In this document: one piece after another, positions 46,866-54,575 of the stretch
Numbering within the stretch: the first letter of the stretch is position 1
How the letters are laid out: the number at the start of each line of letters is the position of its first letter
From: Streptomyces sp. NBC_01481
GTDB taxonomy: Bacteria > Actinomycetota > Actinomycetes > Streptomycetales > Streptomycetaceae
NCBI RefSeq assembly: GCF_026339995.1
Contig: NZ_JAPEPT010000003.1
Location: 434,001-498,000 of the forward strand
Direction of reading: 5' to 3'
DNA: 64,000 bases
Notes under the pieces: model-generated
The model's input: only the letters and a program-made list of their open reading frames with translations
Database searches by the model: none
What the model was told of the DNA's origin: nothing
Program-made: the position numbers and the translations under genes

Positions 46866-48683
46866 ATGCGTCGCTCAACCGCACGAAATGTGCCGGTTCT
46901 GGCCGTTGCCGCGGCCATGGTCTCGACCGTGGTCTCGATCGGAGCGGCAGCTCCGCCCCCGCACGCCCCACCGGCCGGGAGCCCGGTCAAGACGCCCGTC
47001 GCAGTGGGCTACGGCGGCGCGGTCGCGAGCGTCGACGCCGATGCCTCGGCCGCGGGCATCGAGGTGCTGCGGCGCGGCGGCAACGCCGTGGACGCGGCGG
47101 TGGCCACGGCGGCCGCCCTCGGCGTCACCGAGCCGTACTCCGCGGGCATAGGCGGTGGCGGCTTCTTCGTCTACTACGACGCCAAGTCCCGCACGGTCCA
47201 CACCATCGACGGCCGCGAGACCGCGCCCCGCACCGCCGACGCCTCCCTCTTTGTGGAGAACGGCAAGCCGATCCCCTTTGAGGAGGGCATGACGAGCGGC
47301 CTCGGCGTCGGCACTCCCGGCACCCCGGCGACCTGGGAGTCGGCACTCGACGCCTGGGGCAGCAGATCCCTGCGGACGCTGCTGAAGCCGGCCGAGCGAC
47401 TGGCGAAGGACGGCTTCACCGTCGACGCCACCTTCCGTACCCAGACCCAGGCCAACGAGGCGAGATTCCGGGACTTCCCGGACACGGCGGAGCTCTTCCT
47501 GCCGGGCGGCGCGCTGCCGGTGGTCGGCACCGTCTTCAAGAACCCCGACCTGGCGGCCACATACAAGGAAATGGGCCGCAAGGGCGTCGGCGCGCTCTAT
47601 CGCGGCGGCATCGCCGACGACATCGTCAGCACGGTCCGCACGCCACCCGTGGCCGCGGGCACGACGCGCAAGGTACGCCCCGGCGATCTGACGGCGAGGG
47701 ATCTGCGGTCGTACGAGACGATCCGGCGCGCGCCCACCAAGATCGCCTATCGCGGTCTGGACGTGTACGGCATGGCGCCGGCCTCCTCGGGCGGCACGAG
47801 CGTCGGCGAGGCGCTCAACATCCTGGAGCGGAGCGACCTTTCGAAGGCCACGCAGGCGCAGTATCTGCACCGTTTCATCGAGGCGAGCCGGATCGCGTTC
47901 GCCGACCGGGGGCGCTGGGTCGGCGACCCGGCTTTCGAGGACGTGCCCGTGAAGGAGCTGCTGTCGCAGCGCTTCGCGGATTCCCGCGGCTGCCTGATCA
48001 AGGACGACGCGGTGCTCACCAGCCCGCTGGCTCCGGGCGACCCGCGCAAGCCCGAGGCATGCGGTACGCCGGGAACGGCCGCCCCCACCACGTACGAGGG
48101 CGAGAACACCACCCACCTGACGGCCGCCGACAAGTGGGGCAACGTCGTTGCCTACACCCTGACGATCGAGTCGACCGGCGGCAGCGGCATCACCGTGCCG
48201 GGCCGCGGGTTCCTGCTCAACAACGAGCTGACCGACTTCTCGTTCGCCCCCGCGAACCCCGCGGTCCACGACCCGAATCTGCCGGGCCCGGGCAAGCGCC
48301 CGCGCTCGTCCATCTCGCCGACGATCGTGCTCGAGAACGGCCGCCCGATCCTCGCCCTCGGCTCACCCGGCGGCGCGACGATCATCACGACGGTGCTGCA
48401 GACGCTGACGGGCCATCTGGACCGGGGCCTGCCGCTGGTCGAGGCGATCGCCGCGCCGCGCGCGAGCCAGCGCAACCAGACGACCACCGAGCTGGAGCCC
48501 GCGCTGTGGAACAGCACTCTGCGCGCCGAACTGGAAGCCATCGGCCATGCCTTCCGGCAGAACCCGGAGATCGGCGCGGCCACGGGCATTCAGCGACTGC
48601 CCGACGGGCGCTGGCTGGCCGCGGCGGAGAAGGTGCGCAGGGGCGGGGGTTCGGCGATGGTCGTCCATCCGTCCGGCGGCTGA
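46866..48683 (+). CDS. ggt: Gamma-glutamyltransferase, secreted
   Basis: A 605-residue GGT precursor. A signal peptide (about 1-28) precedes GYGGAVASVDADASAAGIEV and AVATAAALGVTEPYSAGIGG. The self-cleavage nucleophile is the first Thr of NTTHL (T415), and the small subunit carries SISPTIVLENGRPILALGSP and GSPGGATIITTVLQ, the oxyanion glycines. The enzyme hydrolyses or transfers the gamma-glutamyl group of glutathione and related peptides outside the cell. A ggaggt Shine-Dalgarno lies at the right distance. It is monocistronic. Confidence 0.95.
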   Translation: MRRSTARNVPVLAVAAAMVSTVVSIGAAAPPPHAPPAGSPVKTPVAVGYGGAVASVDADASAAGIEVLRRGGNAVDAAVATAAALGVTEPYSAGIGGGGFFVYYDAKSRTVHTIDGRETAPRTADASLFVENGKPIPFEEGMTSGLGVGTPGTPATWESALDAWGSRSLRTLLKPAERLAKDGFTVDATFRTQTQANEARFRDFPDTAELFLPGGALPVVGTVFKNPDLAATYKEMGRKGVGALYRGGIADDIVSTVRTPPVAAGTTRKVRPGDLTARDLRSYETIRRAPTKIAYRGLDVYGMAPASSGGTSVGEALNILERSDLSKATQAQYLHRFIEASRIAFADRGRWVGDPAFEDVPVKELLSQRFADSRGCLIKDDAVLTSPLAPGDPRKPEACGTPGTAAPTTYEGENTTHLTAADKWGNVVAYTLTIESTGGSGITVPGRGFLLNNELTDFSFAPANPAVHDPNLPGPGKRPRSSISPTIVLENGRPILALGSPGGATIITTVLQTLTGHLDRGLPLVEAIAAPRASQRNQTTTELEPALWNSTLRAELEAIGHAFRQNPEIGAATGIQRLPDGRWLAAAEKVRRGGGSAMVVHPSGG

Positions 48684-48709
48684 CTGAACAACTGGCGCGC
48701 GGCGAGGGC

Positions 48710-49477
48710 CTAGAGCGCGGTCAGGATGCGCGGGCCGTCGTCCGTGATCGCCACCGTGTGCTCGGCGTGGGAGGCGCGGCTGCCGTCCGTCGTACGGATC
48801 GTCCAGCCGTCCCCCGCCGTGTGGTGCTCGTCCGTGCCGCCGCCGATCACCATCGGCTCGATCGCGAGCGCCATGCCGTGACGCAGTGGCATGCCGCGGC
48901 CCGGGCGGCCCTCGTTGGGCACGCCCGGGTCCTCGTGCATCTGGCGGCCGATGCCATGGCCGCCGAAGCCGTCCGGGATGCCGTATCCCGCTGAGCGGCA
49001 GACCCGGCCGACCGCGTGGGCGATGTCGCCGATGCGGTTGCCCACGACGGCCGCGGCGATACCCGCCTGCAGGGCCTCTTCGGCCGTGGCGATCAGACGT
49101 ACGTCCTCGGGGCGGGCGCGGCCGACGGTGAAGCTGACGGCCGCGTCGCCGACCCAGCCGTCGAGGGTCGCACCGCAGTCGATGCTCACCAGGTCGCCGT
49201 CGCGCAGCCGGTAGTGGTCGGGGATGCCGTGCACGATCGCGTCGTTGACGGAGGTGCAGATGACGGCGGGGAAGGGGATGGGCGCCCAGTTGGGGCGGTA
49301 GTCGAGGAAGGGCGAACCGGCTCCGGCCCCGGCGAGGACCGCGCGGGCGGCGCCGTCCAGCTCGCGCAGGCTGACGCCGACGGCTGCGGCCTCGCGGACC
49401 GCGGTGAGGGCATGGGCCACGATGCGGCCCGCCTCGCGCATCGCGTCGATCGACGTATCGCTTTTGATCTCCATCAT
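48710..49477 (-). CDS. map: Type I methionine aminopeptidase (accessory copy)
   Basis: A 255-residue enzyme removing N-terminal Met. Metal ligands are visible in VSIDCGATLDGWVGDAAVSF (two Asp), GFGGHGIGRQMHEDP (His), LAIEPMV (Glu) and SHAEHTVAI (Glu). It lacks an N-terminal zinc-finger extension. The start at 49477 is chosen because TATAGT lies seven bases upstream. It is divergent from a small XRE regulator across strong palindromes. No secY/adk neighbourhood is present, so this is an accessory, regulated MetAP rather than the housekeeping one. Confidence 0.94.
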   Translation of the reverse strand: MMEIKSDTSIDAMREAGRIVAHALTAVREAAAVGVSLRELDGAARAVLAGAGAGSPFLDYRPNWAPIPFPAVICTSVNDAIVHGIPDHYRLRDGDLVSIDCGATLDGWVGDAAVSFTVGRARPEDVRLIATAEEALQAGIAAAVVGNRIGDIAHAVGRVCRSAGYGIPDGFGGHGIGRQMHEDPGVPNEGRPGRGMPLRHGMALAIEPMVIGGGTDEHHTAGDGWTIRTTDGSRASHAEHTVAITDDGPRILTAL

Positions 49478-49484
49478 GCCAATT

Positions 49485-49526
49485 ACTATACCGGTTCTTC
49501 CGGTATTGAAATACCGGCATTAGAAT
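49485..49526. promoter_or_regulatory. Overlapping palindromes and divergent leaderless promoters of map and the XRE gene
   Basis: ATACCGG-N5-CCGGTAT (49488-49506) and CCGGTATT-GA-AATACCGG (49500-49517) share their central arm, giving three consecutive half-sites. They overlap the map -10 (TATAGT, 49490-49485, minus strand) and sit against the XRE -10 (TAGAAT, 49521-49526, six bases before ATG). A regulator bound here would shut both genes. Confidence 0.8.
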
Positions 49527-49532
49527 AACGGC

Positions 49533-49790
49533 ATGGTACGTACCCCTCTCACCCCCGAAGAGCGCGAACGCGGCGAACGGCTCGGACAGTTGCTGCGGCG
49601 GGCGCGCGGTGATCGGAGCATGGTGGAGGTGGCGGCGGCGGCGGGGCTGTCCGCGGAGACCTTGCGCAAGATCGAGACGGGTCGCGCGCCGACTCCGGCG
49701 TTCTTCACGGTGGCGGCGGTGGCGGCGGTGCTGGGTCTGTCCATGGACGAGCTGGCGGTGAGCTGCGCGGGGGCGCGGGCTGCGGCGTGA
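49533..49790 (+). CDS. XRE family helix-turn-helix regulator
   Basis: An 85-residue one-domain Cro/CI-type protein: LGQLLRRARGDRSMVEVAAA, then AAGLSAETLRKIETGRAPTP and FFTVAAVAAVLGLSMDELA. It is small and without a ligand domain. Divergent from map and leaderless, it probably binds the CCGGTATT palindromes and represses both itself and the aminopeptidase gene. Confidence 0.92.
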   Translation: MVRTPLTPEERERGERLGQLLRRARGDRSMVEVAAAAGLSAETLRKIETGRAPTPAFFTVAAVAAVLGLSMDELAVSCAGARAAA

Positions 49791-49796
49791 CGCCTG

Positions 49797-50055
49797 CGGC
49801 GGGCTTGTTCCCCGACCCGCCCTCCCCCTACGGCCTGGCGGCCGTGGGAGGTACCCCCATCCCGAACTGGGGGCAAGCCCCCAGACCCCCGTATGCGACC
49901 TTCGGCCGCATGTCCTCAAACGCCGGACGGGCTGAAATTCAGCCCCTTGGGGGTCCCCCCGGACGAAGTCTGGGGGAGTTTGAGGAGCGGGGAGGTTGGG
50001 GGTCCCCCCGGACGGAGTCTGGGGGAGGGCGGGTCGGGGAACAGCCCCCGGCAGG
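49797..50055. repeat. Intergenic repeat copy 3
   Basis: The core is at 49892-49935, almost identical to copies 1 and 2. Flanks include CCCTACGGCCTGGCGGCCGT (about 49827-49846), GAACTGGGGG and two copies of the GGACG(A/G)AGTCTGGGGGAG module. It fills the gap between the XRE gene and the PPOX gene. Confidence 0.85.
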
Positions 50056-50077
50056 GCCCACAGCTTGCCGCCCGGCG

Positions 50078-50083
50078 TAGGCT
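50078..50083 (+). promoter_or_regulatory. -10 box TAGGCT of a leaderless promoter
   Basis: TAGGCT lies six bases before the GTG of the PPOX gene at 50090. Confidence 0.65.
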
Positions 50084-50089
50084 CGCCGC

Positions 50090-50470
50090 GTGAATGCCGA
50101 GGACTTCGCCAGCGCCAGATACGTCAGCCTCACCACCTACCGCAAGGACGGGACAGGCGTGTCAACACCCGTCTGGTTCGCGGTGGACGCCGGTGAGCTG
50201 TTCGTCTGGACCCGGTCCGACTCCTGGAAGGTCAAGCGGCTGCGCAACAACAGCCGCGTCGCCGTCACGGTCTGCGACGCGCGCGGCCGGGTATCGGAGG
50301 GTGCGCCGAGCGCGGAGGGTACGGCGCGGCTGCTGGACGACGAGGGGACGGGCGCCATCCGCAAGCTGCTCTCCCGCAAATACACCTGGCAGTTCTGGCT
50401 CGTCGACTGGCCGGCCATGGTCGTACGGCTCGGTAAGCGGCCGCACACTGGCATCGCGGTGACCATCTGA
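50090..50470 (+). CDS. PPOX class F420- or flavin-dependent oxidoreductase
   Basis: A 126-residue split-barrel protein: ARYVSLTTYRKDGTGVSTPV, FVWTRSDSWKVKRLRNNSRV and VTVCDARGRVSEG are the FMN/F420-binding segments of the pyridoxamine-phosphate-oxidase-like fold (TIGR03666-like). It probably reduces a small substrate with F420H2 or flavin. The leaderless -10 fixes the GTG start. Confidence 0.88.
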   Translation: MNAEDFASARYVSLTTYRKDGTGVSTPVWFAVDAGELFVWTRSDSWKVKRLRNNSRVAVTVCDARGRVSEGAPSAEGTARLLDDEGTGAIRKLLSRKYTWQFWLVDWPAMVVRLGKRPHTGIAVTI

Positions 50471-50520
50471 AAACACTGCGTGACAGCGTCGTAACACTGC
50501 TGCGGTCGAATGCCTACGGA

Positions 50521-50548
50521 CTGGAAGCTTCCAGACTGGAAGGTTCCA
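50521..50548. promoter_or_regulatory. Two adjacent palindromes upstream of the 532-residue protein
   Basis: CTGGAAGCTTCCAG (50521-50534) is perfect, and TGGAA-GG-TTCCA (50537-50548) repeats its arms 15 bases later. They lie 28 bases before the ATG and look like a tandem operator. Confidence 0.6.
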
Positions 50549-50575
50549 TTCGACGGTGGGGCAGGGGCGGCAGCG

Positions 50576-52174
50576 ATGACGGTGCATCAACTTCCGGTCG
50601 AGACCGGCGTGTTCGCGCGATACCTCAAGGGGCTCGCGGCGCTCATCGACCCGGGCAGCGGCTGGTACGGAATCTTCTGGACGCGTGATCCCGAGGGCAT
50701 GCGGGCCTGTCTGGACGGGACCGAGATCCCGCCGTGGGACGTGGTGGAATCGCTGCTCCAGGACCTGGCAGGGGTGCGCGGCAGGCAGTTCGCGGAGTTG
50801 GAATCCGTGCGCGCGCGCCAGCTCCACGCGGACTCGGCGGCGGCGCACGACCGGCTGCCCGGCGGCCGCGAGGCGCTGGAGGAGCGACTGGAGCTGATGC
50901 TCCGGGAAGAGGTGTACGCGACGGGCCGCGCGGATGAGTTGCTGCGCCGCCTGGCGGGGGAGCCGGAGGGCAGCGCGGCGGCGGAACAGCTGGCCAACGA
51001 ACTGGAGTGGACGCGCGACGACTACGCCCGCGCGAAGGCCCGGGTGAGCGAGCTGCGGGCCCGCCACACAGCACTGTGCGGGGACGCGACGCGGGCGGCT
51101 GGACCCGAGCACGGCGGGGAGCCGGAGGAGTGGTCGGGCTTCGCGGCGCGTACGGCGTATGAGGCGCCGAGTGCCGCAGCCGACGGCTGGACCGATCTCC
51201 GGGAGCGAGGCTCGCAGCACGAGGCCGGTGCCCACGCCGCCGTGCCGCAGCAGGGCGCGCCCACAGGCCCGGCGTACGACGCGAACAGCGCTGCCACCGT
51301 GCCGCCGCAGCCGGGTGCGCCCGTGGGCCCCGCGCACGAAGCCCCCGCCCTCGGCGTACCCGCGCTGCCCGACGACTGGTTCCGGCCCCAGCCCGCCGCA
51401 CCCCACGACGGCCCGCCCGCCCAGGCGGACCCGACGGCTCCGGAGGCCGCGCACCCCGTCGACCGCGCCGCCGGCAAGAAGAAGCGGCGCCCCCGCGGCG
51501 CCCGGTTCGCCGGGGTCGAGGGGAGCGGGGACGAGGTCGCCGCCGTGCCCGTGCTGCCCGTCGTCGGCGACACACCCCGCGGGGCACGGTTCGGCGGCGG
51601 GCCCATGGAGCAGCAGGCGCCCACCGCGCCCGAACCCCCTGCCGGGGCTCGGCAGGCTGCCCGTGACACCGTCGCCACGCTCGGGCGCCTGCGGGCCGAG
51701 GGCCGCAGCGGCGAGGCGCACGCCGTGATCTGCGAGGCGGCGTCCCGGCCCGCCCCCTGGCTGCCCGTATTCGCCGCCGAGCTGCACCGCGCGGGCCTCG
51801 CCGCCGACTGGACCACCCTGCTGTGGGAGGCCGCATCACAGCCGGCCTTAAGGCTTGCGGCAGCCGCGGGCGCACTCGCCGCGGCCGGCCGCACCGACGA
51901 CAGCAGCCGGCTGCTGCGGCAGGGCGTGACCCGCCCCGCCGACGACATCGCCGCGGCCGTGCTCGCCCTGGAGGACGAGGGCCGCGATCTTGAGGCGCGG
52001 GCTTTACTGACCGCGTTCGTCCAGCTCCACTCCGCCGAGGACGCCGTCAGGATCGCCGACCGCGACCCGCGCAGGCTGGTGCCGCAGCTGCTCGACGCCG
52101 CACGCGCGATCTCCACGTCGCACGAGCGCGATCTTGTCCACGCGCTGCGTGTAGCGGGTCATCTCGGCGCCTGA
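50576..52174 (+). CDS. Large protein of unknown function with Pro/Ala-rich middle
   Basis: A 532-residue protein. The N-terminal part (about 1-150) has LIDPGSGWYGIFWTRDPEGM and helical segments with LEERLELMLREEVYATGRAD. The middle (about 190-360) is low-complexity Pro/Ala/Gly with two repeats of a (K/D)xxPRGARFxG motif. The C-terminus (about 365-530) is made of Ala/Leu-rich helical repeats like TPR or HEAT units (ASRPAPWLPVFAAELHRAGL, TLLWEAASQPALRLAAAAGA). No enzyme motif is seen. Streptomyces relatives are often labelled UL36-like because of composition alone. The ATG at 50576 follows caggggcgg. Confidence 0.8.
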   Translation: MTVHQLPVETGVFARYLKGLAALIDPGSGWYGIFWTRDPEGMRACLDGTEIPPWDVVESLLQDLAGVRGRQFAELESVRARQLHADSAAAHDRLPGGREALEERLELMLREEVYATGRADELLRRLAGEPEGSAAAEQLANELEWTRDDYARAKARVSELRARHTALCGDATRAAGPEHGGEPEEWSGFAARTAYEAPSAAADGWTDLRERGSQHEAGAHAAVPQQGAPTGPAYDANSAATVPPQPGAPVGPAHEAPALGVPALPDDWFRPQPAAPHDGPPAQADPTAPEAAHPVDRAAGKKKRRPRGARFAGVEGSGDEVAAVPVLPVVGDTPRGARFGGGPMEQQAPTAPEPPAGARQAARDTVATLGRLRAEGRSGEAHAVICEAASRPAPWLPVFAAELHRAGLAADWTTLLWEAASQPALRLAAAAGALAAAGRTDDSSRLLRQGVTRPADDIAAAVLALEDEGRDLEARALLTAFVQLHSAEDAVRIADRDPRRLVPQLLDAARAISTSHERDLVHALRVAGHLGA

Positions 52175-52240
52175 CCCGCGCCTGAACCGCGGCCTGATCC
52201 CGTGCCTGGCCCCGTGCCTGACCCCGGGCCTGGTCCGCGA
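52170..52240. repeat. Tandem 12-base repeat
   Basis: Six imperfect copies of CCTGACCCCGTG-like units (11 bases then five of 12) begin at the stop codon of the preceding gene. In one frame they would encode a Pro-rich PxPx repeat, but no start is present. The rest of the 52.18-52.42 kb gap holds the promoter region of the next operon. Confidence 0.75.
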
Positions 52241-52363
52241 CTGATCAACACACCCCGGGCCGAAGCCGTTCGGTGTGGACCGCTCGGGTGTGAAACATGA
52301 TCGACTCTGCCGGTTAACGACGATGGTCTTGCCCCAGTGTGTGACGGGGCTTACGTTCTCCTC

Positions 52364-52387
52364 CTACGCAAGCATCTACGTGCGTAG
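52364..52387. promoter_or_regulatory. Inverted repeat in front of the pyrimidine-degradation operon
   Basis: CTACGCA (52364-52370) and TGCGTAG (52381-52387) form a perfect 7-bp inverted repeat with a 10-base spacer, 33 bases before the ATG. Candidate operator or 5' hairpin. No regulator gene is adjacent. Confidence 0.55.
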
Positions 52388-52420
52388 AGGGTCTCTGACC
52401 CCGCGTCGAAGGAGCAGCTC

Positions 52421-53263
52421 ATGGCCAACGTCGTACGCGCCGCACTTGTCCAGGCAACCTGGACCGGCGACACCGAATCCATGATTGCCAAGCACGAGGA
52501 ACACGCCCGTGAGGCGGCCCGCCAGGGCGCGAAAGTGATTGGTTTCCAGGAAGTATTCAACGCTCCCTATTTCTGCCAGGTCCAGGAGCCCGAGCACTAT
52601 CGCTGGGCCGAGCCCGTCCCGGACGGCCCCACCGTCCGCCGGATGCAGGAGCTCGCCCGCGAGACCGGCATGGTGATCGTGGTCCCGGTGTTCGAGGTCG
52701 AGGGCGCGGGCTTCTACTACAACACCGCCGCGGTGATCGACGCCGACGGCACTTACCTCGGTAAATACCGCAAGCACCACATTCCCCAGGTCAAGGGCTT
52801 CTGGGAGAAGTACTACTTCAAGCCGGGGAATCTGGGCTGGCCGGTCTTCGACACGGCGGTGGGCAGGGTGGGGGTGTACATCTGCTACGACCGGCACTTC
52901 CCGGAAGGCTGGCGTCAACTGGGCCTGAACGGCGCCCAGTTGGTCTACAACCCGTCCGCGACCTCGCGTGGCCTCTCCGCATACCTCTGGCAGCTGGAGC
53001 AGCCCGCGTCCGCCGTCGCGAACGAATACTTCATCGCCGCGATCAACCGCGTCGGCCAGGAGGAGTACGGCGAAAACGACTTCTACGGCACCAGCTATTT
53101 CGTCGACCCCCGGGGCCAGTTCGTCGGTGAGGTCGGCAGCGACAAAGAGGAGGAACTGCTTGTACGCGACCTCGACTTCGACCTGATCGATGTCGTACGC
53201 CAGCAGTGGGCCTTCTACCGCGATCGCCGCCCGGACGCGTACGAGGGGCTGGTGCAGCCGTGA
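52421..53263 (+). CDS. Beta-ureidopropionase-like nitrilase superfamily amidohydrolase
   Basis: A 280-residue CN-hydrolase. The catalytic triad is E44 (GFQEVFN), K118 (KYRKHHIPQ) and C155 (GVYICYDRHFPEGWR). The sequence, with ATSRGLSAYLWQLEQPASAV and NDFYGTSYFVDPRG, is of the N-carbamoyl-beta-alanine/N-carbamoyl-putrescine type. Next to dihydropyrimidinase, it most likely cleaves N-carbamoyl-beta-alanine to beta-alanine, CO2 and ammonia. An aaggag Shine-Dalgarno precedes the ATG. The next gene starts in a GTGA overlap. Confidence 0.92.
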   Translation: MANVVRAALVQATWTGDTESMIAKHEEHAREAARQGAKVIGFQEVFNAPYFCQVQEPEHYRWAEPVPDGPTVRRMQELARETGMVIVVPVFEVEGAGFYYNTAAVIDADGTYLGKYRKHHIPQVKGFWEKYYFKPGNLGWPVFDTAVGRVGVYICYDRHFPEGWRQLGLNGAQLVYNPSATSRGLSAYLWQLEQPASAVANEYFIAAINRVGQEEYGENDFYGTSYFVDPRGQFVGEVGSDKEEELLVRDLDFDLIDVVRQQWAFYRDRRPDAYEGLVQP

Positions 53264-54543
53264 CCAGCCTGTACGACCGGCACCGGGCCGTCATCCCGGA
53301 CTGGGTCGCCCTCTACTACAAGCAGCCTGTCGAGATCACGCACGGTGAGGGCCGCCATGTCTGGGACGCGGACGGCAACCGCTACCTCGACTTCTTCGGC
53401 GGCATCCTCACCACCATGACCGCCCACGCCCTGCCCGAGGTCACCAAGGCCGTCAGCGAGCAGGCCGGGCGGATCGTCCACTCGTCCACGCTGTATCTCA
53501 ACCGCCCGATGGTCGAGCTCGCCGAGCGGATCGCCACCCTCTCCGGCATCCCCGACGCCCGGGTCTTCTTCACCACCTCCGGCACCGAGGCCAATGACAC
53601 CGCCCTGCTGCTGGCGACCGGATACCGCCGGTCCAACCAGGTCCTGGCGATGCGCAACAGCTACCACGGCAGGTCCTTCTCGGCTGTCGGTATCACCGGC
53701 AACCGGGGCTGGTCGCCGACCAGTCTCTCCCCGCTGCAGACGCTGTACGTGCACGGCGGCGTCCGCACCCGCGGCCCCTACGCCCAGCTGTCCGACGCGC
53801 AGTTCATCGAGGCCTGCGTCGCGGACCTGGAGGACATCCTCGGCCAGACCCGGGGCTCGGTCGCGGCGCTGATCGCCGAGCCCATCCAGGGCGTCGGCGG
53901 CTTCACATCCCCGCCCGACGGCTTGTACGCCGCGTTCCGCGAGGTCCTGAACCGGCACGGCATCCTCTGGATCGCCGACGAGGTGCAGACGGGCTGGGGC
54001 CGCACCGGCGAGCACTTCTGGGGCTGGCAGGCGCACGCCGACAGCGGGCCGCCCGACATGCTCACCTTCGCCAAGGGAATCGGCAACGGCATGTCGATCG
54101 GCGGTGTCGTCGCATCCGCCGAGGTCATGAACTCCCTGGACGCCAACTCCATTTCGACCTTCGGCGGCTCCCCGGTCACCATGGCGGCGGGCATCGCCAA
54201 CCTCTCGTATCTGCTGGAGCACGACCTCCAGGGCAACGCCCGCCGCGTCGGCGGCCTGCTGATCGAGCGGCTGCGAGCCATCGGGGCGGGCGTCGCCGCC
54301 GTACGCGAAGTACGCGGCCGCGGCCTGATGATCGGCATCGAGCTGGTCAAGCCCGGCACCGACGAGGCGAACCCGGAGGCGGCATCGGCCGTCCTGGAGG
54401 CCGCGCGCGAGGGCGGCCTGCTGATCGGCAAGGGCGGCGGCCACAACACCAGCGTCCTGCGGATCGCCCCGCCGCTCTCACTGACCGTCTCCGAGGCGGA
54501 AGAGGGCGCCGTCATCCTCGAACAGGCCCTGCACAAGGCGTAG
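53260..54543 (+). CDS. Class III aminotransferase (beta-alanine/omega-amino acid type)
   Basis: A 427-residue PLP enzyme. VFFTTSGTEANDTALLLATG binds the phosphate, IADEVQTGWGRTGEHFWGW holds the PLP ring Asp, and FAKGIGNGMSIGG carries the Schiff-base K272. The profile fits alanine-glyoxylate aminotransferase 2 and beta-alanine-pyruvate aminotransferases. In this operon it should convert beta-alanine (or 3-aminoisobutyrate) to malonate semialdehyde. It starts with GTG in a GTGA overlap with the amidohydrolase. Confidence 0.93.
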   Translation: MTSLYDRHRAVIPDWVALYYKQPVEITHGEGRHVWDADGNRYLDFFGGILTTMTAHALPEVTKAVSEQAGRIVHSSTLYLNRPMVELAERIATLSGIPDARVFFTTSGTEANDTALLLATGYRRSNQVLAMRNSYHGRSFSAVGITGNRGWSPTSLSPLQTLYVHGGVRTRGPYAQLSDAQFIEACVADLEDILGQTRGSVAALIAEPIQGVGGFTSPPDGLYAAFREVLNRHGILWIADEVQTGWGRTGEHFWGWQAHADSGPPDMLTFAKGIGNGMSIGGVVASAEVMNSLDANSISTFGGSPVTMAAGIANLSYLLEHDLQGNARRVGGLLIERLRAIGAGVAAVREVRGRGLMIGIELVKPGTDEANPEAASAVLEAAREGGLLIGKGGGHNTSVLRIAPPLSLTVSEAEEGAVILEQALHKA

Positions 54544-54575
54544 TCGACCGTACGCACGAGAGGGAGCGCACCACC

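Noticed and set aside
52170-52314. Pro-rich small gene continuing from the 12-base repeats
   Set aside because: The frame has no start codon with a ribosome site and consists of repeat-derived PxPx sequence.
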